Of a DNA stretch of 57,029 nt, positions 8,718 through 17,711 are shown one piece after another; position 1 is the first letter of the stretch; each line of letters starts with the position of its first letter. Made by a program: the position numbers and the translations under genes. The DNA is from Alicyclobacillus sp. (GTDB taxonomy: Bacteria > Bacillota > Bacilli > Alicyclobacillales > Alicyclobacillaceae): contig JAIMAY010000016.1 of NCBI GenBank assembly GCA_023511725.1, positions 1 through 57,029 on the forward strand, given 5' to 3'. The notes under the pieces were generated by a model that saw nothing but the letters and a program-made list of their open reading frames with translations, made no database searches and was not told the origin of the DNA.

Positions 8718-9311
8718 ATGCTGTGGAAGCGCGCGTTCTTGGCGCTGTTGTGCTTGGATCTGCTGGTCATCACAGGGGGCCTCTTCATGCTCGGCCGCAT
8801 GCCGCACCTTGGACGCGAGACACCACCGGCGGCGACGGCGACCGGAGAGCCGGCCAACGTGCAGATCAGCATCGGGGATCAGGCCATCAACGCCTACCTC
8901 GATTACACCCTATCGCAGCAGGCTGACGTAAGCAAGGTGCTGGCCAGCGCGCGGGTGTCGTTCGACAGCGACTGGCGGCTGGAACTCGGTTTGAAGATGG
9001 CGGACAGGGTCGTGCCTGTCACATTCGTCCTGACGCCGGAGGTGCAGAGCGGGGATCTGTTACTCCACGTGAAGAGTGCCGATCTCGGTGACGTACCCGT
9101 CCCGGTGGGCCTCGTGTTTCTGCTGCTGAGCCACCTGTCGTGGCCTGCGTGGATCAGCGTGGACGGCCAACAGGATACGCTGGTGCTGGCCTTCACGAAG
9201 CGGCCTGCCAACCCCTACGGCGTGCGCGCCGACGGTTATTCCCCGGACACGAAGCTGCTGACATTGACCGTCAGCATCTACCCCAAAGCGCTCTCGTCAA
9301 ATCGTGGTTGA
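8718..9311 (+). CDS. ypmS: YpmS-family membrane-anchored protein (DUF2140)
   Basis: A 197-residue protein with one N-terminal TM anchor (residues 4-24) and an extracytoplasmic domain. The pattern VQISIGDQAINAYL, then FVLTPEVQSGDLLLHV, then PVPVGLVFLLL, is that of the YpmS/DUF2140 family of Bacilli, whose function is unknown. The start ATG 8718 has GAGAGGAGG nine bases upstream; the 16-residue in-frame upstream extension has no such site. It is followed by the germination operon after about 100 bases. Confidence 0.8.
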   Translation: MLWKRAFLALLCLDLLVITGGLFMLGRMPHLGRETPPAATATGEPANVQISIGDQAINAYLDYTLSQQADVSKVLASARVSFDSDWRLELGLKMADRVVPVTFVLTPEVQSGDLLLHVKSADLGDVPVPVGLVFLLLSHLSWPAWISVDGQQDTLVLAFTKRPANPYGVRADGYSPDTKLLTLTVSIYPKALSSNRG

Positions 9312-9413
9312 CGCACCTTTCCTCCTCGCATAAGGAAGCCTTTCTCTTCGCACGCTACATCCCGGATCCCAATGCGCGGGCGAATGCGCCTGCCGCATGA
9401 CAGGGGGAGTAGC

Positions 9414-11321
9414 GTGCTGGTTCCAACGTGGCTCCGCAAACTGTTGACCGTGGACGACGCGGTGTTGAACGAGCAGTTCACGCTGATTGATCAGCCCGGC
9501 CAACCGGGACCGGGGGATGCGCAGTCGGGCAATGCGGACGTCGGTGGTGCTAACACGCAAGGCGAGCGTGGAGACGCGCCCGGCGGTGAAGGTACGGAGG
9601 ATCAGCAGCAAGCCGCAGACCGCGGCCGCGGCCGTGAAGGCGCGGGGGAAGGGCGGGATCGGCAGCAGAATGGGTTGATCACGCGCCCGTTCACCAAACC
9701 CGTCTCCATCCGCGAATTCATTGTCCAGAATGAACACCGCTACGAGTCGGAGACCGAGGCACACAGCACGCAGGAGGACCCGGTGTTTCCGGACCTGGAC
9801 CGGTCGCTGCACCGCGTTCAGGAGCTGTTCCATCTCCCGGAGAACAAGGATATTGTGATCCGCGAGTTTCGCATCGGCACCGAGAGCCGCTGGCGGGCGT
9901 TCGTCGTGTTCATCGACGGCTTGACGGACCGGAATACCACCAACCTCGCCGTGCTGCAGCCGCTGATGCTCCTCTCCTCCTTGCCTGAAGTGGAGCCGGC
10001 TCGCCGCATCGAAACCGTCCTCGACGTGCTGCTTCCGGGCAACCAGGTACAGCCCGCCAAGACTTGGCCGGATGTGGTCAGCGGGATTCTGGCCGGATCG
10101 ACCGCATTGTTCGTGGACGGCTCGGATACGGCGCTGCTGGTGGAGACCAAGGGTTGGGAGCACCGGACGGTCGGGTTACCTCAGGTCGAGACCGTGGTCC
10201 GCGGACCGAAGGAAGCCTTCACCGAACTGTTTCGCGCCAACACCGCGCTGGTCCGCTCTTTCCTCCGCAGCGAACACCTGGTGACGGAGATGTTCAAAGT
10301 CGGCCGGCTCGGGCAGACCGACGTGGCCGTGATGTACATCAAGGGGATTGCCAATCCACGCTTGGTGGATGAGGTAAAGCGGCGGATTGAGTCGATTGAG
10401 GTCGACTACCTGCCGGACAGCGGGTTGTTCGAGCAGTTCATTGAGGACAGCCCCAAACACATCCTGCCGCAGGTGTTCTCGACCGAGCGGCCGGATAGGA
10501 TTGCGCACCTGCTGACGGAGGGGCACGTGGCCATCTTCGTGGGGAACAGCCCGTTCGCCCTCGCTGTGCCGGTGGTCTTCTGGACGCTCATGCATACGCC
10601 GGAAGACGCCTATCTGCGCTACCCGTTCGGCTCATTTTTGCGTATCATCCGCTGGATTGCGCTGCTGGTCGCGCTGCTTCTGCCGGGCTTCTATGTGGCG
10701 TTGACGAACTACCATCCGGAGATGATCCCGACGGACCTCATGCTTGCCATCGCAGGCAGTCGTGAAATGGTGCCGTTCCCGGTGATCATGGAGGTCCTGA
10801 TGATGGAGTTCGCCATCGAGCTGATCCGCGAAGCGGGCATCCGCATTCCGTCCGTGATTGGACCGACGATTGGCATCGTCGGCGCGTTGATCATCGGGCA
10901 GGCCGCGGTGCAGGCCGGCATTGTCAGCCCGCTGCTGGTGATTGTGATTGCCACCACGTCGCTGGCGTCGTTCGCCATCCCCAACTACAACCTGGGCATG
11001 GGGGTGCGTATCCTGCGCTTCATCTTCCTCTTGGCGGCCGCGGTATTCGGGTTCTACGGCATGGCCTTGATGTTCTGGATTGTGCTGGCGCGCCTGTCCG
11101 TTCAGAAGAGCTTTGGCGTGCCGCTGCTGGCACCGGTGTCGCCGAGCATGGGCGCGTCTCGCGACGTCATTCTGCGCGGCCCGGCGTATGTGATGAACGA
11201 ACGTCCAACATATCTGCAGCCGTTCAAGCGCTGGCGTCAGAACCCGGAGACGCGACCGTGGAGCGTGAAGACACGGCCAGTGGACAAGGATCCGAGCGGG
11301 CGACGGGGAGGGAAGCGCTGA
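9414..11321 (+). CDS. gerA: Germinant receptor A subunit (GerA family)
   Basis: The A subunit of a spore inner-membrane germinant receptor. From GTG 9414, preceded by AGGGGGA at good spacing, the protein has 635 aa. Residues 1-20 and about 90-400 form the soluble N-terminal GerA domain, with IREFRIGTESRWRAFVVFIDG, TALFVDGSD and VRGPKEAFTE. About five TM helices follow between residues 400 and 580, with the conserved MIPTDLMLAIAGSREMVPF and FAIPNYNLGMGVRILRF segments. Between residues 25 and 80 there is a Gly/Gln/Asp-rich low-complexity linker, longer than in typical GerA proteins. The stop at 11321 abuts the ATG of gerB, so the genes form an operon. Confidence 0.93.
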   Translation: MLVPTWLRKLLTVDDAVLNEQFTLIDQPGQPGPGDAQSGNADVGGANTQGERGDAPGGEGTEDQQQAADRGRGREGAGEGRDRQQNGLITRPFTKPVSIREFIVQNEHRYESETEAHSTQEDPVFPDLDRSLHRVQELFHLPENKDIVIREFRIGTESRWRAFVVFIDGLTDRNTTNLAVLQPLMLLSSLPEVEPARRIETVLDVLLPGNQVQPAKTWPDVVSGILAGSTALFVDGSDTALLVETKGWEHRTVGLPQVETVVRGPKEAFTELFRANTALVRSFLRSEHLVTEMFKVGRLGQTDVAVMYIKGIANPRLVDEVKRRIESIEVDYLPDSGLFEQFIEDSPKHILPQVFSTERPDRIAHLLTEGHVAIFVGNSPFALAVPVVFWTLMHTPEDAYLRYPFGSFLRIIRWIALLVALLLPGFYVALTNYHPEMIPTDLMLAIAGSREMVPFPVIMEVLMMEFAIELIREAGIRIPSVIGPTIGIVGALIIGQAAVQAGIVSPLLVIVIATTSLASFAIPNYNLGMGVRILRFIFLLAAAVFGFYGMALMFWIVLARLSVQKSFGVPLLAPVSPSMGASRDVILRGPAYVMNERPTYLQPFKRWRQNPETRPWSVKTRPVDKDPSGRRGGKR

Positions 11322-12443
11322 ATGCAGATGGTGCAAAACAAAGCGCGGGTCGGCGGCAAAGAGCTCACCGCCGCCATGACGCTTTTGGTGGCGAGCCACA
11401 CATTCCTCATCTATCCGCAGTACGCTTCCCGTTACGGGCTGGAGGCGTCGTGGATGGCGCCCATTGAAGGCGCCATCGTCAGCCTTGTGCTGTTTCTGCT
11501 GCTCGATGCGCTGATCTTCCGCTTCTTCCCTGGGCAAGATTTGATTGAGATTGCGCAGACCGCGCTGGGGACGTTTGGCGGCGTGCTGGTGGCCCTGCTG
11601 CTCGCCTTGTACTTCTTGTTTGTTACCGCCAGCGTGCTGCGTGAGTTTGTCGAAAACGTGCTGACCACCGTGTTACCGTCCACGCCCATCCTGGTCGCGA
11701 CGCTGCTGTTCATGATGGCGGTGGGATATTTCGCCTATCTGGGGCTCGAAGGCATTGTTCGCACCGCTTTTTTCACTTTGCCCATCCTGCTCGTCGGCGT
11801 GCTCGGATTGTGCCTGTTGACGATGAACTGGTGGCACCCCATTCTGCTGTTTCCCATTCTCGGCAGTGGCATTCCAGCGTTGACGCTGCTGGGGCTGCGC
11901 ACCTGCTCCCTGTTCACGAATGTGCTGCTGCTGAGCATCATTTACAAGCACGCGCACGATCCGCACGAACTCCGCCGCGTGGGCATCAACAGCACCCTGC
12001 TGGCCGCGCTGGTGCTGAGCGCGTTTTTGCTCACGTATCACATGGTGTTTGCGGAGCAGTCGGCGGTGAACATCTCCTTCCCGTTCTACCAGTTGGCGCG
12101 GCTCATCTATATCGGGCGCTTTATCCAGCGCATGGAGAGTATCTTCGTATTTCTGTGGGTGGCGGCCGCCTTGATTGTCATGGCCGTGCTGATCTGGGGG
12201 GCGGCCTACGTACTCAGCGTCGGCCTGCGCTGGTCCACCTTCCGCCCGGGTGTCCCGGCGCTCACCCTGCTGTGTCTGGCCGTCGGCCTCATCCCCGCGA
12301 GCGTGACGCACGCCATCCAGTTCGACTACAGGGTGTTTCTGCCGTGGGGGTGGACCATGAACTTCGTGTTTCCCATCCTCGTCGTCCTGGTGGCGCGCAT
12401 GCGCACACCGGGAAGGGCTCACCGCAGGAGGAGGGTCGCCTGA
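11322..12443 (+). CDS. gerB: Germinant receptor B subunit (GerB family permease)
   Basis: A 373-residue polytopic membrane protein of the GerAB/ArcD/YndE spore-germination permease family (APC superfamily), which binds the germinant within the receptor. About ten TM helices are visible. The family region ALGTFGGVLVALLLALYF, then FVENVLTTVLPSTPI, is present, and the last helix MNFVFPILVVLVARM ends in a basic tail. It begins immediately after the gerA stop, and its own stop shares bases with the next start (TGATG). Unlike the gerB copy at 43575-44645 it is intact over its full length. Confidence 0.93.
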   Translation: MQMVQNKARVGGKELTAAMTLLVASHTFLIYPQYASRYGLEASWMAPIEGAIVSLVLFLLLDALIFRFFPGQDLIEIAQTALGTFGGVLVALLLALYFLFVTASVLREFVENVLTTVLPSTPILVATLLFMMAVGYFAYLGLEGIVRTAFFTLPILLVGVLGLCLLTMNWWHPILLFPILGSGIPALTLLGLRTCSLFTNVLLLSIIYKHAHDPHELRRVGINSTLLAALVLSAFLLTYHMVFAEQSAVNISFPFYQLARLIYIGRFIQRMESIFVFLWVAAALIVMAVLIWGAAYVLSVGLRWSTFRPGVPALTLLCLAVGLIPASVTHAIQFDYRVFLPWGWTMNFVFPILVVLVARMRTPGRAHRRRRVA

Positions 12444-12619
12444 TGCTGAAGTTCATCATCTCCATCCTCTTCATCCCCTTACCCGTCTTCATCTACACGC
12501 TCTCCTTCGCACGCTGGATGCACGGACGAGGGCAGCGCGTCGGCGCGTACAGCGCCGGCGTGCTCGCCGTCGTTACGGCGGTATTCGCGGTCGTGGTCCT
12601 CTATCGGCTGTCGTTCTAG
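12443..12619 (+). CDS. Small two-TM protein of the ger operon, D-subunit-like
   Basis: A 58-residue protein starting at ATG 12443, which overlaps the gerB stop. It has two hydrophobic helices (residues 1-21 and 37-55) separated by a short basic loop FARWMHGRGQRVG. Small two-TM D subunits encoded beside receptor genes are known in Bacillus and modulate receptor function. Position, size and topology fit that role, but there is no sequence motif to prove it. A lipoprotein C subunit gene is missing downstream; RNase HI follows after 122 bases. Confidence 0.65.
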   Translation: MLKFIISILFIPLPVFIYTLSFARWMHGRGQRVGAYSAGVLAVVTAVFAVVVLYRLSF

Positions 12620-12741
12620 TGGCACCCATCCCATGCATACAGGCGATGGCCGTCGTTTCTCCAAAACCATCGGCCGATCCAGCTTATGGCAGAGGCTGCC
12701 CGGGCCGCCGCGCGGTATAATCGAGGCGTGGAGGGATTCCC

Positions 12742-13191
12742 ATGACGAACACCGGCGCGCGAAAGCGCGTGGACATATACACAGATGGTGCCTGCTCCGG
12801 CAACCCTGGTCCGGGCGGCTGGGCCGCGGTGCTGATCCATGGCAAACATGTCAAAGAGATCAGCGGCGGCGAACGGGACACCACCAATCAGCGGATGGAG
12901 CTGCGTGCTCTGCTGGAGGCGCTGCGCTGTTTGAAGCTGTCCTGCGATGTCACCATTTACAGCGACTCGGCCTACCTCGTCAATTGTTTTCGGCAGCGGT
13001 GGTACGAGACGTGGAGGCGAAACGGTTGGCGCAACAGCAAGGGTGACCCCGTGCAGAACCGGGACCTGTGGGAAGCGCTTCTGGCGGAGGCAGAGCGCCA
13101 CCGGTTGAGGTTTGAAAAGGTGAAGGGGCACGCCGGTGTGCGTTGGAACGAGCGCTGCGACGAACTCGCACGCGCAGCCATCCCGAGGTGA
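12742..13191 (+). CDS. rnhA: Ribonuclease HI
   Basis: Degrades RNA in RNA-DNA hybrids. The 149-residue protein has the complete DEDD set: Asp in YTDGACSGNPGPGG (residue 14), Glu in QRMELRALLEAL (about 53), Asp in TIYSDSAYLVN (about 75), and the C-terminal KGHAGVRWNERCDELAR with the flexible-loop His and the last Asp (about 139). The handle region is present, as in E. coli RNase HI. TATAAT at 12716-12721 could be its -10 box, although no good -35 is seen. GGAGGG precedes ATG 12742. Confidence 0.96.
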   Translation: MTNTGARKRVDIYTDGACSGNPGPGGWAAVLIHGKHVKEISGGERDTTNQRMELRALLEALRCLKLSCDVTIYSDSAYLVNCFRQRWYETWRRNGWRNSKGDPVQNRDLWEALLAEAERHRLRFEKVKGHAGVRWNERCDELARAAIPR

Positions 13192-13196
13192 GGGCG

Positions 13197-14435
13197 ATGG
13201 CATGGGAACTGACCTTGGACGAGTTGCGTCAACTCAGCGAGGGTCTCGGCTTTGATGCCATCGGCACCACAACGGCGGACCCCTTTCCGGCGCTTCGGGA
13301 GCAGCTGAATGCGTACGCGGACAGAGGCCGCACGGGGTTTGAATGGGAGGATGTCGAGGCTCGCGTGGACCCGCGCCATTGGCTGCCGGAGGCCAAAAGC
13401 ATCATCGCCGTCGCCATGGCGTACCTGACGCCGCGCGGGCGCGAGGTGGCGCGGCGTCATCCGAGATCGGCAGCGCGCGGACAGATGTCCGTTTACACCT
13501 ACGGCCGGGACTATCACCACGTGATCAGCGAGCGGCTGGAGGATTTGCGAAGGCGCATCGAGGCACACCTTGGTCGCCCGGTCATCGCGCGGCCGGCGGT
13601 GGATACGTCACCGCTGGTGGACCGGGCCGTGGCGGAACGGGCCGGCATTGGCTGGGTAGGCCACAACTGCCATCTGTTCACGGACAGCCACGGGTCTTTT
13701 GTATTCCTCGGTGCGCTGCTGATCGATGTCGCCATCGAACCCGCGGCCGAGGTGCGGGAGAGCCGGTGCGGGAGCTGCCGGCTGTGTCTACAGGCGTGTC
13801 CGACGGGGGCGCTGATGGCGCCGGGCGTGATCGACGCCAAACGCTGTTTGTCGTACATCACGCAGATGAAAGGGATCATTCCGCGCGAATTCCGGCGCGC
13901 GATGGGGCGGCGCATCTGGGGCTGCGACATCTGTCAGTGGGTGTGCCCGGAGAATCGCGGCGTCGCGTCCGCGGATCACCCGGAGTACGTCCCGGACGAG
14001 GAGTTGGCCTACCCTGATCTGATCCGCGTGCTGCATATGAGCTCTCGCGAGTTTCAGCGCCGGGCGGGCGCGTCGGCTGCCGCCTGGCGCGGTGTGCGGA
14101 CGTGGCAGCGCAATGCGCTGATTGCACTGGGCAACCTGCGGGATGCTCGTGCCATCGACGAGATCATCCCGTTCCTCCGCCACGCTCGTCCGGAGTTGCG
14201 GGCGAGTGCCGCGTGGGCGCTGGAGCAGATCGGCGGCGAGGCTGCTCGCGCCGCGGTGGCCGCCGCGTACGCGGTGGAGACGGATCCGGACGTCCGCGAG
14301 GAGATGCGTTGGGCCGTGAAGGAGGAGATGGAGGATGGGCGATTGGACGACGGTGGTGGAAACCGCGCTGGGCAGGCTGTCGGTGCGCGCCTCGGCGGCG
14401 GGTGTGACGGAGGTGCACTGGCTGAGCGAGGATGA
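13197..14435 (+). CDS. queG: Epoxyqueuosine reductase
   Basis: A cobalamin- and iron-sulfur-dependent enzyme of the last step of queuosine biosynthesis in tRNA. Over 412 residues it shows the N-terminal cobalamin-binding reductase domain, two [4Fe-4S] motifs CGSCRLCLQACPTG (about 190-203) and CDICQWVCPENRG (about 240-252), and C-terminal HEAT-like repeats with NALIALGNLRD. Start ATG 13197 follows GAGGTGAGG and lies six bases beyond the rnhA stop. The last 101 bases overlap ogt in another frame, so the final 34 residues (Gly-rich) look like a read-on rather than a conserved domain. Most homologues end near residue 380. Confidence 0.93.
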   Translation: MAWELTLDELRQLSEGLGFDAIGTTTADPFPALREQLNAYADRGRTGFEWEDVEARVDPRHWLPEAKSIIAVAMAYLTPRGREVARRHPRSAARGQMSVYTYGRDYHHVISERLEDLRRRIEAHLGRPVIARPAVDTSPLVDRAVAERAGIGWVGHNCHLFTDSHGSFVFLGALLIDVAIEPAAEVRESRCGSCRLCLQACPTGALMAPGVIDAKRCLSYITQMKGIIPREFRRAMGRRIWGCDICQWVCPENRGVASADHPEYVPDEELAYPDLIRVLHMSSREFQRRAGASAAAWRGVRTWQRNALIALGNLRDARAIDEIIPFLRHARPELRASAAWALEQIGGEAARAAVAAAYAVETDPDVREEMRWAVKEEMEDGRLDDGGGNRAGQAVGARLGGGCDGGALAERG

Positions 14436-14946
14436 CGAGAACGGGCCGGCCGCAGAGGCGGTCGGGGTATCCGCGGCCGACACCGGCGCGCCGGCAGTGT
14501 CTGCGGCGGACAAGCCCGACGCGGCCGATGGTGCCGTGGAGGTGGATGATCCGGATCTCTCGCGGGCCCGCGCCATCGCGCTCTGGGCCGCCCGGGAGCT
14601 CATGGAGTACGCGCTGGGCGAGCGTACCACATTCACGGTGCCGCTCGCCCCGACGGCTGGAACACCGTTTCAGCAGCGGGTGTGGGCGGCCCTACGCGAG
14701 ATTCCTTATGGCGAAACACGGACCTATGCGGAGATTGCCGCCGCGGCGGGCAACCCGCGCGCGGTGCGGGCCGTGGGCCAGGCCAACCGCGCGAACCCGG
14801 TGGCGGTGATCATCCCGTGTCACCGCGTGATCGGCGCGCGCGGCGATCTGGTCGGTTACGACGGAAAGCGCGTGCACATCAAGGCGCGGCTGCTGGCGTT
14901 GGAAGGGGCGTTGCCCGGAGAGGCCGCTGTCAGCGGCGGCGTGTGA
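14335..14946 (+). CDS. ogt: Methylated-DNA-protein cysteine methyltransferase
   Basis: A suicide repair protein that transfers alkyl groups from O6-alkylguanine to its own cysteine. The C-terminal domain is canonical: TPFQQRVWAALREIPYGET, the helix AVGQANRANP, and the active-site PCHRVIG (Cys about residue 162). The 203-residue length includes an unusual Ala/Asp-rich insertion at about residues 33-67 between two strands of the N-terminal domain. ATG 14335 has GGAGGAG upstream inside queG, giving a 101-base overlap with it. The 3' end overlaps the convergent kinase gene by 17 bases. Confidence 0.93.
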   Translation: MGDWTTVVETALGRLSVRASAAGVTEVHWLSEDDENGPAAEAVGVSAADTGAPAVSAADKPDAADGAVEVDDPDLSRARAIALWAARELMEYALGERTTFTVPLAPTAGTPFQQRVWAALREIPYGETRTYAEIAAAAGNPRAVRAVGQANRANPVAVIIPCHRVIGARGDLVGYDGKRVHIKARLLALEGALPGEAAVSGGV

Positions 14947-16288
14947 CGAGTTTCCCGAAGGATTCGAGAAACGCCTGTCGCCGTTCGGACTGGCGCTCGC
15001 AGGTGGAGAGTTCCGCCACCTGCGCGTCATCCGGCTGACCCCGGTAACGTGCGGCTGCTAACCGCCACACCCGGTGCGGGAAGGTGATCAGGGCCTCTGT
15101 CAGCACATACTCCTCCGGCGCCAGGGGGCGCACCGCATTGTAGTGGAGGAAGCACGCGTACGCCGGCTCGGCATGCCATCCGCCCGCCTGCAGCGCGCGC
15201 CGCAGCAGGTGGCCCAGGTCGAGCACGCGGGGGGCGGGGGCGGCGAGGTCTAGATCCAGCAGATGCACGCGCTTATCCGGGTCATACACGAAGTTGCTCG
15301 GTATCACATCGAGATGGCACAGGCCGGCGCGTTCTCGATCCTTGCGCAGAAACGCCCGGCAGTCCGCGGAGGCGGCGAGTTCCGCCGCGCGTTCCGCATC
15401 GGCACGCAGCTGGCGCGCCATTCGCAGCAGTGCTTTGTCGAAGGTGTCGGTCTGCGTTTTTCGCTGCGCGACGGCAATCAGCGAGCGGAGGTCTTCGCCG
15501 CGCTGCTCGAGAATGCCGGCGAGATCGTACGCCGCCGGAGGCATCCATCCGTCGCGTCGGAAGCCGCGCGTTGCCTCGTGAAACTCCGCGAGCGCGTGCG
15601 CCAACTGGCCGACCTGCGCCGACGACGCGAAGTTCAGCGGCTGGCCGGTCAGCCACTCGGTGGCGTAGAAGGTGGCGCCGTCGCGCGTGACGAAGGCGCG
15701 GCCACGGCGCGTCGGGACAATCCGGGCAATCCGGTGGAATCCATGCTGTCGCGCATGGGCGATGGCGTCGTACAGGAAAGCGACGCGCTCGGGCCCAATC
15801 CCGGTGCGTTTGAGTGCGAACGTGCCCTTGTCCGTCTCCACCTGGACCACGTTCATGACCCGGCGAGCGGAGCGGATCTTCCACCCATAAGCCTGCACCA
15901 CATCGGGTGGGATGTCGGCGTGGATAAAGGCAGCGCGCCAGGCGCGGGTGCTGTCGTCGCCGCGAGGCGTCTGCGCGAGAACCGCTGCCTCCGAGGGCGT
16001 GTTTTCGCTTTGCGCGCTGGCGGTGCCCCGCGTATCGGCGAGTCTGACGCCGGTGCCTGTCCGGGGCTTCGTCGACGCAGCGCTCGCCGGGGTACGTGAG
16101 GACGCGGCCGACCGCTGCTGCGTTCGGCTCGCTCGGACCTCCGGCGAGGAACGCGCGGGGCGTATCGCCGTCGCTTCCTGGCCGGAAGGTTCCGCTGGCG
16201 CCTGCAGGACCTGCAGAAACGCCGGGGGCTTGGTGAGTTCGGCGGCCAGTTCCGCCAGCCAATCGGGGAGTGTGTGTCGCCGGGCCAT
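14930..16288 (-). CDS. CotS-like spore coat kinase (aminoglycoside phosphotransferase fold)
   Basis: A 452-residue protein of the CotS/YutH/YsxE family found in spore coats. After an Ala/Thr/Arg-rich N-terminal 125 residues of low complexity comes the kinase-like fold: KGTFALKRTGIGPERV (lysine of the nucleotide site, about 152), TEWLTGQPLNF (hinge, about 215), GLCHLDVIPSNFVYD (catalytic loop HxDxxxxN, about 317) and VHLLDLDLAAPAPRVLDLG (metal-binding region; DLD replaces DFD). ATG 16288 has GGAGGTGA at ideal spacing. The catalytic residues look intact, so it could be an active small-molecule kinase. The N-terminal extension is not typical of the family. Confidence 0.82.
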   Translation of the reverse strand: MARRHTLPDWLAELAAELTKPPAFLQVLQAPAEPSGQEATAIRPARSSPEVRASRTQQRSAASSRTPASAASTKPRTGTGVRLADTRGTASAQSENTPSEAAVLAQTPRGDDSTRAWRAAFIHADIPPDVVQAYGWKIRSARRVMNVVQVETDKGTFALKRTGIGPERVAFLYDAIAHARQHGFHRIARIVPTRRGRAFVTRDGATFYATEWLTGQPLNFASSAQVGQLAHALAEFHEATRGFRRDGWMPPAAYDLAGILEQRGEDLRSLIAVAQRKTQTDTFDKALLRMARQLRADAERAAELAASADCRAFLRKDRERAGLCHLDVIPSNFVYDPDKRVHLLDLDLAAPAPRVLDLGHLLRRALQAGGWHAEPAYACFLHYNAVRPLAPEEYVLTEALITFPHRVWRLAAARYRGQPDDAQVAELSTCERQSERRQAFLESFGKLVTRRR

Positions 16289-16411
16289 GCCCGTCACCTC
16301 CCGAGACAGATCACCGCCGGCTTCAGCGAGCCGGCGGTGTCACGCTTCACGCTTACGCTATGCGAAGGTCGACTCGGGAGGCTGGGCGTCTGCCCAGCGA
16401 TAGGCAGGGCG

Positions 16412-17497
16412 TCACACGTTGTCGCCCAGCGTGCTCCACACCTCCAGCTTGGTCTTGACGCGGCGGATGACGTCGTCCGTGAACTCGGTGGTGCTGGTGC
16501 CGCCGCCGAGGTCGGCGGTGCGGACGCCGGACATGACCGCCTCGAGCGTGGCCTCGTAGATGGCGCGCGAGGCGACCTGCGCCGGCTTCTCGTCACAGTA
16601 GGCGAGCAGGGACGCGCCCGCAAGGATCATCGCCATCGGGTTGGCAACGTTCTTGCCGTACAGATTCGGTGCGGTGCCGTGCGGTGCCTCCGCCATGATC
16701 ACGCGCGGGCGCCAATCCTCGTCGAGCGCGAGCAGGATGGATTCGGAGCCCGCAATCGATCCGAACATCTGCAGCACCAGGTCGGACAGGCAATCGCCAT
16801 CGCGGTTGAGCGCAGGGATGACGAGCGGCTCGCCGGCCTTGACCAGCAGCAGCGCGTACGTGGCGTCAATCAACTGCGGCTCGTACGGCACGTCCGGGTA
16901 CCGCTTGCTGGCCGCGTCGAGCTCTTCTTTAAACATGCCTTCGTAGATGGGGCTGACGGTGAACTTCGGACCGCCGAACACCTTGGCGCGCAGCCGCTTG
17001 GCGTGCTGGAACGCGTATTCCGCGACGCCGCGGCAGACTTTGCGCGAGATCTTCTCCGTCCGATAGGCAATCTCGTCGCCGTCCTGCGACTCGCGCCACT
17101 CCTTGGCGCCGTACGCGTCGTCGACGGCCATGCGAACGACCGAGATGGGCGAGAACACACCGACCGGGGGTGCAATGCCCGGGATGCGCCGGCCTGTGCG
17201 CACAATCACGGTGCCGTCAATCTCTTTGCGCAGGATGGCGTTGGGGCTGCCCACATCGCCCTTGGCCTCTGGCGTGATGGTGGCGGCCTTCAGGCCGTAC
17301 CGGTACTGGCGCATGGCGGCCGCCGCCTCATGCACCACCTGGTTCTGGGTGCGGCGGCGGTTCTCCAGGCTCAGGTCGAACTTCAAGAACTCGATGGGAA
17401 CGCCGATGACCTCCGGGTCCAGCACGCGCAGCGCCTGCTCGAGCAGCTCCTGACCCGTCTGGTCACCCTCCATCACGACAATCGTCAGTTTGTCCAC
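16412..17497 (-). CDS. Divergent isocitrate/isopropylmalate dehydrogenase-family protein
   Basis: A 361-residue beta-decarboxylating dehydrogenase relative. It keeps the substrate-loop pattern GSPNAILRKEID (about 80-91), the metal-binding NRDGDCLSDL region (about 240) and the cofactor region EAPHGTAPNLYGKNVANPMA (about 275-294). However, the usual REN(T/S)E-x-Y catalytic segment reads RMAVDDAYGAKE, and the lysine segment reads FGGPKFTVSP instead of HKxNI(M)K. It is therefore a paralogue whose substrate cannot be assigned. GTG 17497 is preceded by AGAGGTGA, and the 50 codons upstream in frame have no such site. The flanking 214 bases to the divergent amidase gene presumably hold both promoters. 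Confidence 0.75.
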   Translation of the reverse strand: MDKLTIVVMEGDQTGQELLEQALRVLDPEVIGVPIEFLKFDLSLENRRRTQNQVVHEAAAAMRQYRYGLKAATITPEAKGDVGSPNAILRKEIDGTVIVRTGRRIPGIAPPVGVFSPISVVRMAVDDAYGAKEWRESQDGDEIAYRTEKISRKVCRGVAEYAFQHAKRLRAKVFGGPKFTVSPIYEGMFKEELDAASKRYPDVPYEPQLIDATYALLLVKAGEPLVIPALNRDGDCLSDLVLQMFGSIAGSESILLALDEDWRPRVIMAEAPHGTAPNLYGKNVANPMAMILAGASLLAYCDEKPAQVASRAIYEATLEAVMSGVRTADLGGGTSTTEFTDDVIRRVKTKLEVWSTLGDNV

Positions 17498-17711
17498 GGT
17501 GGTCACCTCTTCCGACAAAATCCGCCCGGCGCAAACAGGAAATAGTTTAGCATACGAACGAAGCCGCGTCACGGCAGAAGGGCGCTTACGGCCAATAGAC
17601 GGAGTATGAGGAAAATTGCTGATGACGTCCGCTGCCTGTGCGGCCAAGTTCCCGGATCAGCGATAGCGTCCCACAAGCGCACGCCCGCATACCCCGCGCG
17701 CATAGGCTGTT

